NCBI RefSeq assembly: GCF_000372365.1
Contig: NZ_AQUU01000008.1
Coordinates: 1-64,000, forward strand
Reading direction: 5' to 3'
Source of the DNA: Aggregatibacter actinomycetemcomitans DSM 8324
GTDB lineage: Bacteria; Pseudomonadota; Gammaproteobacteria; Enterobacterales; Pasteurellaceae
Length of the DNA: 64,000 nucleotides
Below, piece by piece: positions 29,090 to 39,186 of the stretch. The stretch's first letter is position 1, and every line of letters starts with the position of its first letter. The translations under genes and the position numbers were made by a program. Under the pieces are notes generated by a model. The model searched no databases. It had not been told where the DNA came from and saw only the letters and a program-made list of their open reading frames with translations.

Positions 29090-29275
29090 TTAAATTGTCG
29101 GGAATAAAACATCTGATGTTAACATGCTGAAAAAACGCTCTATTACCGCATTCAATTTCTGTATTAGTTCATGCTCTGTATAGCATAAGGCAAACTGTCA
29201 TTGTGAACTATCATCTCACGCCAACAGGTAAACCCATGAAGGCAGACTAGATCAGTATGAATAACCGATAAATCC
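29090..29275 (-). pseudogene. IS3-family transposase (orfB) relic
   Basis: Read leftward, the sequence gives DLSVIHTDLVCLHGFTCWRE and, further on, QKLNAVIERFFSMLTSDVLF. These match the DDE core of IS3-family transposases, where one catalytic Asp lies in H(S/T)D(Q/R)G and the catalytic Glu in DNAV(I/M)E(S/R)FF. A stop and a frame change separate the two, and the conserved Gly and Asn residues around them are altered, so it is an old remnant. No terminal repeats were recognised. The remaining part of the 29.0-29.4 kb gap holds no gene. Confidence 0.6.
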
Positions 29276-29336
29276 GTTTTGTTTAATTGGACCGGTATAT
29301 TTTTCGGCATTAACGAGACTCAGCCGAAAGTCAGCC

Positions 29337-29370
29337 ACATCTACAACCAACAATCATGGGTTGTAGATGT
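29337..29370. repeat. 12-bp inverted repeat near the transporter 3' end
   Basis: ACATCTACAACC (29337-29348) and GGTTGTAGATGT (29359-29370) are perfect arms around a 10-base loop. It lies 31 bp beyond the stop of the minus-strand sodium symporter gene, so it may act as its terminator, though no good T run follows on that strand. It could instead be an IS end. Confidence 0.55.
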
Positions 29371-29400
29371 CCTACTTTTAAGATACAGCGCATTTTTTGG

Positions 29401-30768
29401 TTAAATCAGGTTACTGATAAAAATCACCAAAATAATAAACGGAACGACAAATTTCACATAATTAAACCAAACCTTGATAAAGGTGGAATTCAGGGCCGGG
29501 GAGAGTTCTTTTTTCGCTTCCTCTTTTAATACGAAACCGACAAAAATAGCGCAACCCAGTGCGGTGAGCATAAACAGAATGTTGCCGCTGACGAAATCAA
29601 AGGCATCAAAAATACTTTTGCCGAAGAAAGTGACGTTTTTCCATACATTATCGCCGAGAATCGCCGGCACGTTGCCTAATAAGAAAATCCCGCCGAGGGT
29701 CAAAATAATGGCTTTGCTTCGACGCATTCTGAGTTTTTCCTGTAAAGCGGTGATGATGACCTCGTAAATGGTGATGGAAGTAGTCAGCGCGGCGATCAAC
29801 AGTAAACTGAAGAAAACAATGGCGAAGAATTTACCCGCCCATAAATGGGAGAACACAATCGGTAGGCTTTGGAATACCAAGGTTGGTCCGGCGTTCGGTT
29901 CAATGCCGAAGGTGAATAGCGAAGGGAAAATCATGAATCCCGCCAGCACTGCAATAATGGTGTTGGTGAAACCGGTGATGACGGCGGTTTGAATAAGATT
30001 TTCTTCTTTATTTAGGTAACTGGAAAGGGTGATTAATACACCAAAACCAAGACTTAACGCGAAGAAAACCTGTCCTAATACGAAAATAAATAATTCGGCT
30101 GTGATTTTGGAGAAATCGGGTTTTAGGTAAAAGGTGATCCCTTCCATGGCGCCCGGTAAAGTGATATTGCGAATCACCATGCCGATTAAGAAAATAAAGA
30201 GCAACGGCATAAGGTACCTCACAGCGCGTTCAATGCCGCCGATAATGCCTTTTGCCAAAATGATGTAATTCACTAACGCAAAAAGTGCGGTGTAAATAAT
30301 GATTTCTAAGGGACTGTTGCTGATGTGTACTTCGTAGAAATCTTGGGCGACTTCTTTTGTGATAGTAGTGGAAATATCCAGCGTGCCGGTGATTAAGTTG
30401 ATGATGTAGGTGATTACCCAGCCGCCAAGCACCATGTAATACGCCATGATACCGAAGGCGCCGAGCAAGCCCATATAACCGATGATTTTCCAATATTTGG
30501 AAATGCCTTTATCGAGAATTTTGTCGCCGAAGGCATCAATAGAGTTCACCCGCAAACGGCGACCGATGACGTTTTCCACTAAGATCATCGGGATCCCGAT
30601 TAAAATCATGGCTAAACAGAATAACAACACATAGGCACCGCCGCCGTGTTCGCCTACCAAATAAGGAAAGCGCCATGTTGCACCAAAGCCTACGGTTGCA
30701 CCGGCGACAGTAAGCACATAAGTTAAGCGACTGGACCAGGTTTGTCGTTCCGGTTTCGTTGTTGTCAT
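29401..30768 (-). CDS. Sodium-dependent neurotransmitter-symporter-family (NSS/SNF) transporter
   Basis: The 455-residue membrane protein starts ERQTWSSRLTYVLTVAGATV, with the NSS signature GATVGFGATWRFPYLVGEHG in the unwound helix 1. About 11 to 12 spans can be drawn. Further family parts are LLIAALTTSITIYEVIITAL and GFTNTIIAVLAGFMIFPSLF. Bacterial members import amino acids with sodium; the substrate cannot be read from the sequence. It lies 25 bp after nth on the same strand and may be read from the rnf-nth operon. In H. influenzae several NSS homologues exist. Confidence 0.9.
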   Translation of the reverse strand: MTTTKPERQTWSSRLTYVLTVAGATVGFGATWRFPYLVGEHGGGAYVLLFCLAMILIGIPMILVENVIGRRLRVNSIDAFGDKILDKGISKYWKIIGYMGLLGAFGIMAYYMVLGGWVITYIINLITGTLDISTTITKEVAQDFYEVHISNSPLEIIIYTALFALVNYIILAKGIIGGIERAVRYLMPLLFIFLIGMVIRNITLPGAMEGITFYLKPDFSKITAELFIFVLGQVFFALSLGFGVLITLSSYLNKEENLIQTAVITGFTNTIIAVLAGFMIFPSLFTFGIEPNAGPTLVFQSLPIVFSHLWAGKFFAIVFFSLLLIAALTTSITIYEVIITALQEKLRMRRSKAIILTLGGIFLLGNVPAILGDNVWKNVTFFGKSIFDAFDFVSGNILFMLTALGCAIFVGFVLKEEAKKELSPALNSTFIKVWFNYVKFVVPFIILVIFISNLI

Positions 30769-30792
30769 AAGTTTTCCTGTATCTCTTAAATT

Positions 30793-31428
30793 TTAATATT
30801 CCGTTTTATCTTTATATTCACATAAATCTTCAATAATGCACGCCCCGCAACGGGGTTTGCGCGCCACGCAGGTATAACGCCCGTGCAGAATCAGCCAATG
30901 GTGCACATCCACTTTAAATTCGGCGGGCACCACTTTAATCAATTTTTCTTCCACTTTCACCACATCTTTGCCGGGTGCAAAGCCGGTACGATTACACACG
31001 CGGAAAATGTGGGTGTCCACAGCGATAGTGGGATGTCCGAAGGCGGTGTTTAGCACCACATTAGCGGTTTTTCTGCCGACACCGGCAAGGGCTTCTAAGG
31101 CGGCGCGATCTTCCGGCACGTCGCCGTTGTGTTTTTCAATTAAATCACGGCAGGTTTTGATGATATTTTCCGCTTTGCTGTTAAACAAACCGATGGTTTT
31201 AATGTACTCCTTCAAACCATCCACACCTAACGCCAAAATCGTTTGTGGGGTATTGGCGACGGGAAACAGTTGGTCCGTCGCCTTGTTCACGCCTTTGTCG
31301 GTGGCTTGTGCCGATAGAATCACCGCAATTAACAATTCAAAAGGGGAACTGAAATTCAGTTCCGTCGTTGGGTGCGGATTAGCAGCGCGTAGGCGTTTTA
31401 GGATTTCAATTCTTTTTTCTTTATTCAT
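30793..31428 (-). CDS. nth: Endonuclease III (DNA glycosylase/AP lyase)
   Basis: Nth removes oxidised pyrimidines and nicks the resulting abasic site. The helix-hairpin-helix LEALAGVGRKTANVVLNTAF holds the catalytic Lys, and the catalytic Asp is in TIAVDTHIFRV. The 4Fe-4S cluster motif C-x6-C-x2-C-x5-C is complete in CVARKPRCGACIIEDLC. I place the start at 31428, where GGAAG precedes ATG (MNKEKRIEIL); the upstream frame to 31467 lacks a ribosome site. About 211 residues, as in E. coli. It follows rnfE, the order known in many gamma-proteobacteria. Confidence 0.96.
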   Translation of the reverse strand: MNKEKRIEILKRLRAANPHPTTELNFSSPFELLIAVILSAQATDKGVNKATDQLFPVANTPQTILALGVDGLKEYIKTIGLFNSKAENIIKTCRDLIEKHNGDVPEDRAALEALAGVGRKTANVVLNTAFGHPTIAVDTHIFRVCNRTGFAPGKDVVKVEEKLIKVVPAEFKVDVHHWLILHGRYTCVARKPRCGACIIEDLCEYKDKTEY

Positions 31429-31467
31429 AAACTTCCTTTTACTTTTTTGCTTGTGCAAAAAATACAC

Positions 31468-31497
31468 ACCAAGCTAATTTGCTTATCTGAGCTTGGT
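31468..31497. repeat. Inverted repeat between rnfE and nth
   Basis: ACCAAGCT (31468-31475) and AGCTTGGT (31490-31497) form an 8-bp stem with a 14-base loop in the rnfE-nth spacer. The motif TCTGAGC also recurs in the spacer (31486 region and 31553 region, inverted as GCTCAGA). A role as attenuator is possible but not shown. Confidence 0.4.
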
Positions 31498-31574
31498 TAG
31501 AATTTTCCTAAGAATTCAAAGTCGCTCAGACAAATTATATGAGGATAAATTATCTGAGCATTATTTCTTTTAAA

Positions 31575-32360
31575 CTACTTTTTTGTATCTATTACATTTT
31601 TTAAGGCTAACAACAAAGCTAAACCAATAAATGCGCCGGGAGGCAAAATCGCAAGTAACAGATTACTGTCATTGTGGAAAAATTCAATCCGCATGAATTT
31701 AGCCCAATCGCCCAGCAAATTTTCGATGCCGTCAAATAAAGTACCGTTGCCGATGATTTCGCGGATGCCGCCGAGCGCTACTAAACTGAATAACATCCCT
31801 AATCCCATGGAAAAACCGTCAAAGGCGGAATGGGAAATGCTGTTCTTGGAAGCAAAGGCTTCGGCGCGACCGATCACAATACAGTTGGTGACGATGAGCG
31901 GAATAAAAATCCCGAGAGATTGATAAAGCGCGTAGGTATAGGCATTCATCAATAATTGCACAGCGGTTACCGTGGTTGCGATGATCATCACATAAATCGG
32001 AATGCGGATTTCATTGGGGATGTGCTTACGGAAAAGAGAAACTACCGTGTTCGTACACGTCAGCACAAGCATGGTGGCTAAACCCAGCCCGAGGGCGTTG
32101 GTCACGGAGTTGGACACCGCCAGCAGCGGACACAACCCAAGCAGTTGCACCACGGTGGAGTTGTTGGTCCAGATGCCCTGAATGAAAATCGTTTTCCAAA
32201 TGCTTTTTTCATTTGAAATATTATTCATAAGCTCACTTGTTCGCTTATTCACCCCTTCGGGGCCGTTGGCAGAACCAACGTTCAAAAAATGTTGTTTTTT
32301 GTCAACCGCACTTTTGGCTTCGGTTTGTTGCAGTTCTTGTGTTTCGTCTAATTTATCCAT
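31575..32360 (-). CDS. rnfE: Rnf/Rsx complex subunit E (membrane)
   Basis: RnfE is a six-span membrane subunit of the ion-pumping ferredoxin/NADH redox complex. The core starts [20 protein letters not shown] and includes [20 protein letters not shown] and [20 protein letters not shown]. The reading frame has a 45-60-residue N-terminal extension rich in Glu, Gln and Lys; H. influenzae RnfE has a shorter one, so the longer start at 32360 is plausible (GAGAGA before it), but the ATG at 32228 is a possible alternative. Start overlaps the rnfG stop by 8 bp. An uptake signal sits in the extension. Confidence 0.92.
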   Translation of the reverse strand: MDKLDETQELQQTEAKSAVDKKQHFLNVGSANGPEGVNKRTSELMNNISNEKSIWKTIFIQGIWTNNSTVVQLLGLCPLLAVSNSVTNALGLGLATMLVLTCTNTVVSLFRKHIPNEIRIPIYVMIIATTVTAVQLLMNAYTYALYQSLGIFIPLIVTNCIVIGRAEAFASKNSISHSAFDGFSMGLGMLFSLVALGGIREIIGNGTLFDGIENLLGDWAKFMRIEFFHNDSNLLLAILPPGAFIGLALLLALKNVIDTKK

Positions 32361-32973
32361 CACTTTCTCTCTCTTTCGGCAGATTATCCAGCATAGCCAA
32401 TGCCGCCCGTTTCACTTGGTTAACCACAGCGCGGGGCGTGATGGTGGCACCGGCGAATTGATCGAATTTACCGCCGTCTTTTTTCACCGCCCATTCTGCG
32501 GCATTTTCGTTGCTGATAACCTGATGATCAAAACTTAAAACCCAGTTGGAAATGCGGGTTTCAATTTTATCGCCTAATCCCGGGGTTTCGTGGTGTTCCG
32601 TAATGCGCACGCCAAGCACTTCGCCATCAGGTTTCATGCCCACCAAAATATGAATATCGCCGGAATAGCCATCATGCGCCGTGCTTTCAAAGGCATAGGC
32701 AGTAGTCACGCCGTCTTTCTTTGCCGTGCATATTTTGCTTATCTCCACGACTTGTAATGTCCCCGCTTGCGGTGCATAACAAGCCTGCGTCAGATCATTA
32801 TTGAAGTAATCCTGCGGGATCACTTGTAGTAACAGTTCCTGTTGCTGTGCCTGTATTGCCTGCTTGATTTTATCTTTGGTTAAAAAGTAAATGCCACCGG
32901 AAATTATTGTGCAGCAAAACGCAACAAACGCCAACAATATAGCGGATTTAGAAGTGACTTTAATGGTTTGCAT
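32353..32973 (-). CDS. rnfG: Rnf/Rsx complex subunit G (flavoprotein)
   Basis: RnfG is anchored by one N-terminal helix ([20 protein letters not shown]) and carries FMN covalently on a threonine in the periplasm. The FMN site is in [15 protein letters not shown], near residue 175. [14 protein letters not shown] and [12 protein letters not shown] are further family stretches. Length 206. It is separated by only 6 bp from rnfD and overlaps rnfE. No irregularity seen. Confidence 0.95.
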   Translation of the reverse strand: MQTIKVTSKSAILLAFVAFCCTIISGGIYFLTKDKIKQAIQAQQQELLLQVIPQDYFNNDLTQACYAPQAGTLQVVEISKICTAKKDGVTTAYAFESTAHDGYSGDIHILVGMKPDGEVLGVRITEHHETPGLGDKIETRISNWVLSFDHQVISNENAAEWAVKKDGGKFDQFAGATITPRAVVNQVKRAALAMLDNLPKERESDG

Positions 32974-32979
32974 ACTCTC

Positions 32980-34059
32980 TTACCTCCGATGACCGGCAAC
33001 CCGCGGGCGGGTATAGTGATCAATTAACGGCACGCAAATGTTGCTGAGTAAAATCGCGAAGGCGACACCGTCAGGATAGTTGCCATAAAAACGGATTAAA
33101 TACAACAAGCTTCCTACCAACGCACCGAACACCAATTTGCCGCGCGGCGTGATGGAAGCTGTGACCGGATCGGTGGCGATAAAGAATGCGCCGAACATCA
33201 TGGCGCCGCTCATTAACTGCGCCGGTAAGCTTAATTGCGCGCCGTTGCCGAATAATTCGGTCAGTAAATCTAACAACGCAAAACTGCCTAACATGGCTGT
33301 AGGGATTTGCCAGTGAATGATTTTTTTTAGAATTAAGAATACACCACCGATAAGAAACGCCACGTTAATTTGCCACCACCCTTGCGCAAGGTCCCAGCCA
33401 TTTTGCGTAAAAATTGGTAATTTCACCAAATCGTAAAATGCCACATCGGCGCTGCAATCGGAACAAAGGGCTGAATAGAAAGTTCGTGCGCTGTCGAGCG
33501 GAGTTGCCTGTGTAATGCCGTCAATGGATGCCGTTAATTGGTGCAGACTAAAACCGTCGGAGGTCAGCCCTGAAAAAATCAACAATGCCGCATCATGAAA
33601 GGTCGGCGGTTCCGCCAATAATGCGATAGGTGGCATCCAAGTAGTCATTTGTAACGGGAACGACACGAGCAGCACCACATAACCCACCATGGCAGGATTA
33701 AACGGATTTTGCCCCAAGCCGCCATAAACGTGCTTGCCGAGAATCACTGCACAAAACGTACCAATCAGAATAACCCAGTAAGGTGCGTAAGGTGGGATGG
33801 CAACGGCGAGAATAAGTGCGGTCAAAATCACGCTAAAATCGGAAATGTAACTTAACATCCTTTTTTTGCGTAACCGCGTTACCGCCAATTCCAGCAATAA
33901 TGCAAACATAATTGCCAACGCCGATTGAATCAACACACCAAAGCCGAAATAATGAACTTGCAAAACGATTGCCGGAATCATGGCAAAAATCACCCAAAAC
34001 ATCACGCGCGCCGTGAGCTTGCCGGAATGGGTATGGGGTGAACTTATCATCTTAAACAT
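32980..34059 (-). CDS. rnfD: Rnf/Rsx complex subunit D (membrane, flavin-binding)
   Basis: The 359-residue membrane protein begins [20 protein letters not shown] and has about nine to ten spans. The covalent-FMN threonine is expected in the conserved [11 protein letters not shown] region or nearby, and the [19 protein letters not shown] motif is clear. [14 protein letters not shown] is another signature. It begins 10 bp after rnfC. The transcript order A-B-C-D-G-E is conserved. Confidence 0.95.
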   Translation of the reverse strand: MFKMISSPHTHSGKLTARVMFWVIFAMIPAIVLQVHYFGFGVLIQSALAIMFALLLELAVTRLRKKRMLSYISDFSVILTALILAVAIPPYAPYWVILIGTFCAVILGKHVYGGLGQNPFNPAMVGYVVLLVSFPLQMTTWMPPIALLAEPPTFHDAALLIFSGLTSDGFSLHQLTASIDGITQATPLDSARTFYSALCSDCSADVAFYDLVKLPIFTQNGWDLAQGWWQINVAFLIGGVFLILKKIIHWQIPTAMLGSFALLDLLTELFGNGAQLSLPAQLMSGAMMFGAFFIATDPVTASITPRGKLVFGALVGSLLYLIRFYGNYPDGVAFAILLSNICVPLIDHYTRPRVAGHRR

Positions 34060-34069
34060 TTATCGTTCC

Positions 34070-36190
34070 TTAATCTTGTTGCGTGTTTTCACGTTGGGCT
34101 TTCTTCGCTTTCGCACGGGCAATAGCGGCGGCAACAGCGGCTTTGCGCGGATCGTTCTCTGCGCCATTTTCATCGGAAATATTAACCGCACTTTTTGCCG
34201 TTTCGGGTTCGCTTGATTCTGCGTTTTCCGTTTGCTGCGCAACTTTCTTCGCTTTCGCACGGGCAATGGCGGCAGCAACAGCGGCTTTACGCGGATCGGT
34301 TTCCGCGCCATTTTCACCGGAAATATTAACCGCACTTTTTGCCGTTTCAGGTTCGTTTGCTTCGACGGCTTCCGTTTGCTGCGCCGCTTTCTTGGCTTTC
34401 GCACGGGCAATGGCGGCGGCAACGGTAGATTTTTTATCCTCAAGTGCGGTGGTTTTTTCTAGCGTTTTTTCTAGCGTTTTTTCTAGCGTTTTTTCTAGCG
34501 TTTTTTCTGTTTTCTGCGACGGCGAGTGTGCCGCTTCCGCCTGACGGGCTAAACGACGGGCTTTGCGTTGTGCCATGATGTCGCTGTTGTCAGGCAGGAT
34601 ATGACCTTTTTCGTCAACAATGGTTTTCTGTTCTGCCTGCGTAGCTTCCGTCGTTTCGGCTTTTTTCGCTTTTAAGCGCGCTAAGGCGGCAGCCACCGGA
34701 TCCACGCCTTTTTGTTGCGCCAATTCTTCACGACGGGCGGCTGCAGCACGTTGTGAGCGATCTTTGCGTTCCTGTTCTTCCCGTTCCAAACGGGCTTGGC
34801 GTTGTTCAAAACGTATTTTAGCTTCTTCCGCCAATTTGGCTTTGTGTTTGATTTCCCAGATTTTAGCTTTTTCCCGGCGGAAATATTGAATTAACGGAAT
34901 GTGACTTGGGCAAACATAAGCGCACACGCCGCATTCAATACAATCTTTGAGGGAATATTCTTCCGATTTTTCGTGATCTTCGCTGCGTGCAAACCAATAC
35001 AATTGCTGCGGCATGAGTTTCACCGGGCAGGCATCGGAACAGGCAGAACAGCGAATACAATTTTTTTCTTCTTCCGACGGGGCGTATTCAAAATGATCCG
35101 GCGCCAACAGGCAGTTGGTCACTTTGGTCATCGGCGCATTTAAATCGGGCAGAATAAAGCCCATCATCGGACCGCCCATGAAGACCGGGAAACGATCGTC
35201 GTATTGATAGCCCGTTTCGCGCAACAAGTGATAAATCGGCGTTCCAAAACGCGCCCAATAGTTGCCTTTATCGGCGATTTTATCACCGGTGAGGGTGACG
35301 ACGCGCTCAATCAGCGGTTCATCATCCATCACTGCGCGTTTAATAGCAAAAGCGGTGCCGATGTTTTGCATCAGCACGCCGATACCGGAGGAGCGTTGAC
35401 CGCTAGGTACCTCCATGCCGGTCAGCACTTGAATTAACTGTTTTGCCGCGCCGGAAGGGTATTTGGTCGGAATCACTCGGATTTCAATATCGTTGGCGCC
35501 GTGTAAGGCGCGTTCCAAGGATTTCACCGCTTTTGGTTTATTATCTTCAACGGCGATCACCACTTTCTCAGGGCGTAAAATGTAGCGCAAAATACGCACG
35601 CCTTCGATAATTTCATCAGCATAATCACGCATTAAGCGATCGTCGCAGGTAATGTAAGGTTCACATTCCGCGCCGTTAATAATCAGTAATTTCACCTGTT
35701 TCTCGGCGGAATGAATTTTTGCCGCGGTCGGGAATACCGCGCCACCCAGACCGGCAATGCCCGCCTGATAAATTTTTTCGATTAACTGTTCCGGCGTTTG
35801 GCTAAGGAAATCCTCCAACGGGGTTTGCTCGCGCCATTGATCTAATCCATCCGCTTTAATATGCACACAGGTTTCCGGTAGACCGGAAGGATGGGCGGTG
35901 ACATAAGGCATCACATCAATGACCGTGCCTGAAGTAGGCGCATGAACCGGCAGCGAACGCAAACCGTCCCCCTGGGTGAGCGGTTGACCTTTCAAAACAT
36001 GATCGCCGCATTTTACCAATAAATTGCCCGCTGTGCCGGCGTGTTGTTTCAGAGGAACGTAGAAATTATCGGGCAACGGCAAGGTACGAATAGGCGCGCG
36101 GTTGGATTGGGATTTCATGTCGGGCGGATGAATGCCGCCATCGAATTCCCAAAGCTTGCCACTGTTGAAACGGGTTAATACATCAGCCAT
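34070..36190 (-). CDS. rnfC: Rnf/Rsx complex subunit C with repeat-rich C-terminal tail
   Basis: RnfC is the peripheral subunit that takes electrons from NADH (or gives them). The flavin/NADH-binding part includes [16 protein letters not shown] and the SLBB region; two 4Fe-4S motifs read [15 protein letters not shown] and [15 protein letters not shown]. The tail after about residue 450 is charged and Ala-rich and holds four copies of the helix motif [12 protein letters not shown], two of them inside exact 48-residue units, plus four tandem KTLE units. E. coli RsxC (740 residues) also has an Ala-rich repeated tail, so this is a family trait with its own copy number. Length 706. The start is 1 bp after the rnfB end. 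The repeats make copy number likely to vary between strains. Confidence 0.95.
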   Translation of the reverse strand: MADVLTRFNSGKLWEFDGGIHPPDMKSQSNRAPIRTLPLPDNFYVPLKQHAGTAGNLLVKCGDHVLKGQPLTQGDGLRSLPVHAPTSGTVIDVMPYVTAHPSGLPETCVHIKADGLDQWREQTPLEDFLSQTPEQLIEKIYQAGIAGLGGAVFPTAAKIHSAEKQVKLLIINGAECEPYITCDDRLMRDYADEIIEGVRILRYILRPEKVVIAVEDNKPKAVKSLERALHGANDIEIRVIPTKYPSGAAKQLIQVLTGMEVPSGQRSSGIGVLMQNIGTAFAIKRAVMDDEPLIERVVTLTGDKIADKGNYWARFGTPIYHLLRETGYQYDDRFPVFMGGPMMGFILPDLNAPMTKVTNCLLAPDHFEYAPSEEEKNCIRCSACSDACPVKLMPQQLYWFARSEDHEKSEEYSLKDCIECGVCAYVCPSHIPLIQYFRREKAKIWEIKHKAKLAEEAKIRFEQRQARLEREEQERKDRSQRAAAARREELAQQKGVDPVAAALARLKAKKAETTEATQAEQKTIVDEKGHILPDNSDIMAQRKARRLARQAEAAHSPSQKTEKTLEKTLEKTLEKTLEKTTALEDKKSTVAAAIARAKAKKAAQQTEAVEANEPETAKSAVNISGENGAETDPRKAAVAAAIARAKAKKVAQQTENAESSEPETAKSAVNISDENGAENDPRKAAVAAAIARAKAKKAQRENTQQD
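34100..34440 (-). repeat. 144-bp tandem repeats encoding 48-residue units in RnfC tail
   Basis: The stretch reading GCTTTCGCAC on the plus strand begins at 34107, 34251 and 34395, that is, exactly every 144 bp, and the surrounding sequence is nearly identical between the first two copies. The unit encodes [12 protein letters not shown] followed by a Gln/Glu-rich and acidic linker with TDPRK-like end. The repeat length is a multiple of three, so unequal crossing over keeps the frame. Confidence 0.9.
34452..34507 (-). repeat. 12-bp tandem repeat (about four copies) in rnfC
   Basis: On the plus strand the unit TTTTTTCTAGCG is repeated about four times in succession, encoding [16 protein letters not shown]. 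It is a simple in-frame tandem array that would lengthen or shorten the RnfC linker by four residues per slip. Confidence 0.9.
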
Positions 36191-36780
36191 TTATTTCCCC
36201 ACAATGATTTTCTTTTCGGCCGATGTGGTGTCAATAATCGGAATGACTAAATTAGGATCGAATTTCCAATCCCAGCTATCAATATTTTTTTCCACTTTAA
36301 TCATCGAAATACAACTAGTCGGGCAGGGAGCAACGCAAAGTTCGCAGCCTGTACACAAATCGGGAATAATGGTATGCATGGATTTGTTGGTGCCGATAAT
36401 GGCATCCACCGGGCAGGCTTGGATACATTTGGTGCAGCCGATACACATATTTTCATCAATAAATGCCACTTTCGGTTCGGGATCTTCTGCTAAATCCGTT
36501 TCCGGCGCATCAACCCCCAGCAACTCGGCAATTTTAATCACTGTCGGGCGGCCACCCGGAATACATTTGGTAATCACATCACCGTTAGCAATGGCTTCTG
36601 CGTAAGGTTTACAACCGGGATAACCGCATTGCCCGCATTGGCTCTGCGGCAAAATAGCATCAATTTTTTCCACGATGGGATCGGCTTCCACCTTCAGTTT
36701 AACCGACGCAAAGCCCAAAATGGCGCCAAAAATCAGCGCCAACACAGCTATGGCAATGAGTACGTAGTGGAAGGTAGTCA

Positions 36781-36781
<1 letters not shown>
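36191..36781 (-). CDS. rnfB: Rnf/Rsx complex subunit B (ferredoxin-like)
   Basis: RnfB has one N-terminal anchor ([20 protein letters not shown]) and then a four-Cys FeS motif ([16 protein letters not shown] with an earlier/later Cys) and two ferredoxin 4Fe-4S clusters, [16 protein letters not shown] and [16 protein letters not shown]. It passes electrons between RnfC and the membrane subunits. Length 196. Its ATG overlaps the last base of rnfA and its stop is 1 bp before rnfC, so the operon is tightly packed. Confidence 0.96.
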
Positions 36782-37368
<587 letters not shown>

Positions 37369-37552
37369 CTATTCGTTCGTGTAAGCGGTGTATTATCGCT
37401 ATTTACGGGCTTAAGAACAATAAAAAATTGGGATAAATTCTAGCAAAAACGATCGCACTTTTTTATACACTGAAAAGCGTGTTTTAGAAAAGTGCGGTCA
37501 AAAATTTTGGTGAATTTTACACGCCGAAAGCCTTTGGGCAGGAAGGAATAAA

Positions 37553-38440
37553 TTATGGGATTTCTTGCGCAAGAAATTCGCCGAGATCCGGATACTCAAA
37601 TTGAAAGCCTTGTGCCAACAAATGTTGCGGCACGAGATTTTGGCTGTCCAGCAACAAACCGGCGCGTTCGCCGAGCATGAGTTTCAGGATAAATGCCGGC
37701 ACTGTTGCAAAGTGCGGTCGGCGCAGGGTTTTGCCTAATAGGGCATTAAATTCGGCATTACGTACGGAGTGCGGTGCAACAAAATTAAAGGCGCCGCGAC
37801 AATCGGGATTTTCCAGTAAAAATAAAATCCCACGCACCATGTCCGCCAGCGAGATCCAGCCCCAATATTGCTTGCCTGTGCTTAATTTTACACCCAATCC
37901 GCAACGATATAACGGCAGCATTTGCGCCAGCGCGCCACCTTGTGTGCCGAGCACAATGCCCGTGCGCACCAAACAAACCCGTGTATTGGCTTTCAGCGCT
38001 GCCGCTTCCCAACGCCGACACAAACGGGCGGCGAAGTTGCCTACGGGTGGGCTATGTTCGTCAATGATCTGTTCGCCGCAATCGCCGTAATACCCCGTCG
38101 CCGAACCGGAAATAAAACATTGCGGCGGATCATCGCTGCGGTTAATGAGTTGCGCCAGTTTTTCCGTTAAAGAAACGCGGCTGGATTCCAACCGCACTTT
38201 TTGGATTTCCGTCCAACGGCGGGCAAAAATCGGCTCGCCCGCCAAATTAATAATGGCGTCAAATTGATTGAAATGCTGAAAATAATCCAATGTATTAATC
38301 AATTCAATATTTTTGGGAAGTTGTTTTTGCGCCTTGGCGGGGTGGCGTGCCAAGGCGGTGATTTGATGATGTTGTGCCAGTAACGAAGGAATTAGTGCAC
38401 TTCCGATAAAACCGGTGCCACCTGTCATAAGAATTTTCAT
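37553..38440 (-). CDS. Epimerase-like SDR39U1/YfcH-family protein
   Basis: The N terminus MKILMTGGTGFIGSALIPSL is a Rossmann NAD(P)-binding motif. INLAGEPIFARRWTEIQK, FISGSATGYYGDCGEQIIDE and VLGTQGGALAQMLPLYRCGL fit the TIGR01777/YfcH family, which has an epimerase fold and a C-terminal DUF1731 domain (LGERAGLLLDSQNLVPQHLL). Cytosolic; the substrate is unknown. Length 295. It sits 23 bp downstream of argR on the same strand, so may be cotranscribed. An uptake signal lies inside the gene. Confidence 0.88.
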   Translation of the reverse strand: MKILMTGGTGFIGSALIPSLLAQHHQITALARHPAKAQKQLPKNIELINTLDYFQHFNQFDAIINLAGEPIFARRWTEIQKVRLESSRVSLTEKLAQLINRSDDPPQCFISGSATGYYGDCGEQIIDEHSPPVGNFAARLCRRWEAAALKANTRVCLVRTGIVLGTQGGALAQMLPLYRCGLGVKLSTGKQYWGWISLADMVRGILFLLENPDCRGAFNFVAPHSVRNAEFNALLGKTLRRPHFATVPAFILKLMLGERAGLLLDSQNLVPQHLLAQGFQFEYPDLGEFLAQEIP

Positions 38441-38463
38441 GCGCTTCCTCCGTGGTTGATGAA

Positions 38464-38931
38464 TTAAAAGGCGTTTTCGAATAAATCCTGAATGCGTAAC
38501 ATTAAGTTATTGATGTCGGTGTTTTTGGTTGGTGTGACAAAAATCGTATCGTCGCCCGCAATATTGCCTAAAATGCCTTCCACTTTACTGATTGAATCAA
38601 GCAGGCGGGCGATCAGCTGTGCCGCACCGGGGGAAGTTCGAATGACGATTAATATGCCGTTATGGTCAATGTCCAGCACTAAATCTCTTAATGACGTTTG
38701 AGTATTCGGCACGCTGAGTTCGCTCGGTAGGCAATACACCATTTCCATACGCGTGTTACGGGTGCGCACGGCGCCGAATTTGCTGAGCATACGGGATACT
38801 TTCGATTGGTTTACGCTACGAAAACCAAGTTTTTGAAGCTCGGCGGCAATTTCCGTTTGTGAACCGTATTTTTCTTCGCGTAATAAAGTTTTAAATGCTT
38901 TGACCAGATTGTCCGGATTTTTATTCAACAT
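38464..38931 (-). CDS. argR: Arginine repressor ArgR
   Basis: ArgR is a hexameric arginine-responsive repressor. The winged-helix DNA-binding domain lies at about residues 10-75 ([20 protein letters not shown], then [16 protein letters not shown]); the C-terminal arginine-binding and oligomerisation part has [16 protein letters not shown] and [16 protein letters not shown]. Length 155, as in E. coli (156). It is divergent from mdh, the same pairing as in E. coli. Probable targets in this window include argG. Confidence 0.96.
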   Translation of the reverse strand: MLNKNPDNLVKAFKTLLREEKYGSQTEIAAELQKLGFRSVNQSKVSRMLSKFGAVRTRNTRMEMVYCLPSELSVPNTQTSLRDLVLDIDHNGILIVIRTSPGAAQLIARLLDSISKVEGILGNIAGDDTIFVTPTKNTDINNLMLRIQDLFENAF

Positions 38932-38958
38932 AGGTTTGTCTCTTGTGGAACATAAGTG

Positions 38959-38976
38959 GCTGAATTTTGCATAAAA
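38959..38976. promoter_or_regulatory. Possible ArgR box upstream of argR
   Basis: GCTGAATTTTGCATAAAA resembles the ARG box (TGAAT-4-ATTCA with AT-rich flanks) with a weak right half. It lies about 28-45 bp before argR, where autoregulation would act. The match is only partial. Confidence 0.3.
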
Positions 38977-39075
38977 GCAGTGACTTTAGCAAATAAATAT
39001 TTAATTAAAACGGAAAAGTGCGGTCATAAAAAATTATGTTTTTTGTGATTTTTATGTTCAATAGAAAATAAAAAA

Positions 39076-39091
39076 TTTGAGTTAGATCGCA
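39076..39091. promoter_or_regulatory. Possible CRP site upstream of mdh
   Basis: TTTGA-GTTAGA-TCGCA departs from the TGTGA-N6-TCACA core at two positions and lies about 100 bp before the mdh start. The same GTTAGATC context occurs at the 59504 site. Confidence 0.5.
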
Positions 39092-39186
39092 CATTTGCAC
39101 CTGCCTGTTTGAATTTAAAAATTGATCAGCGTACAATTTTTTCAGATTTTTTAACCACCTATTTTTTACTACATGAGGAGAATGAA

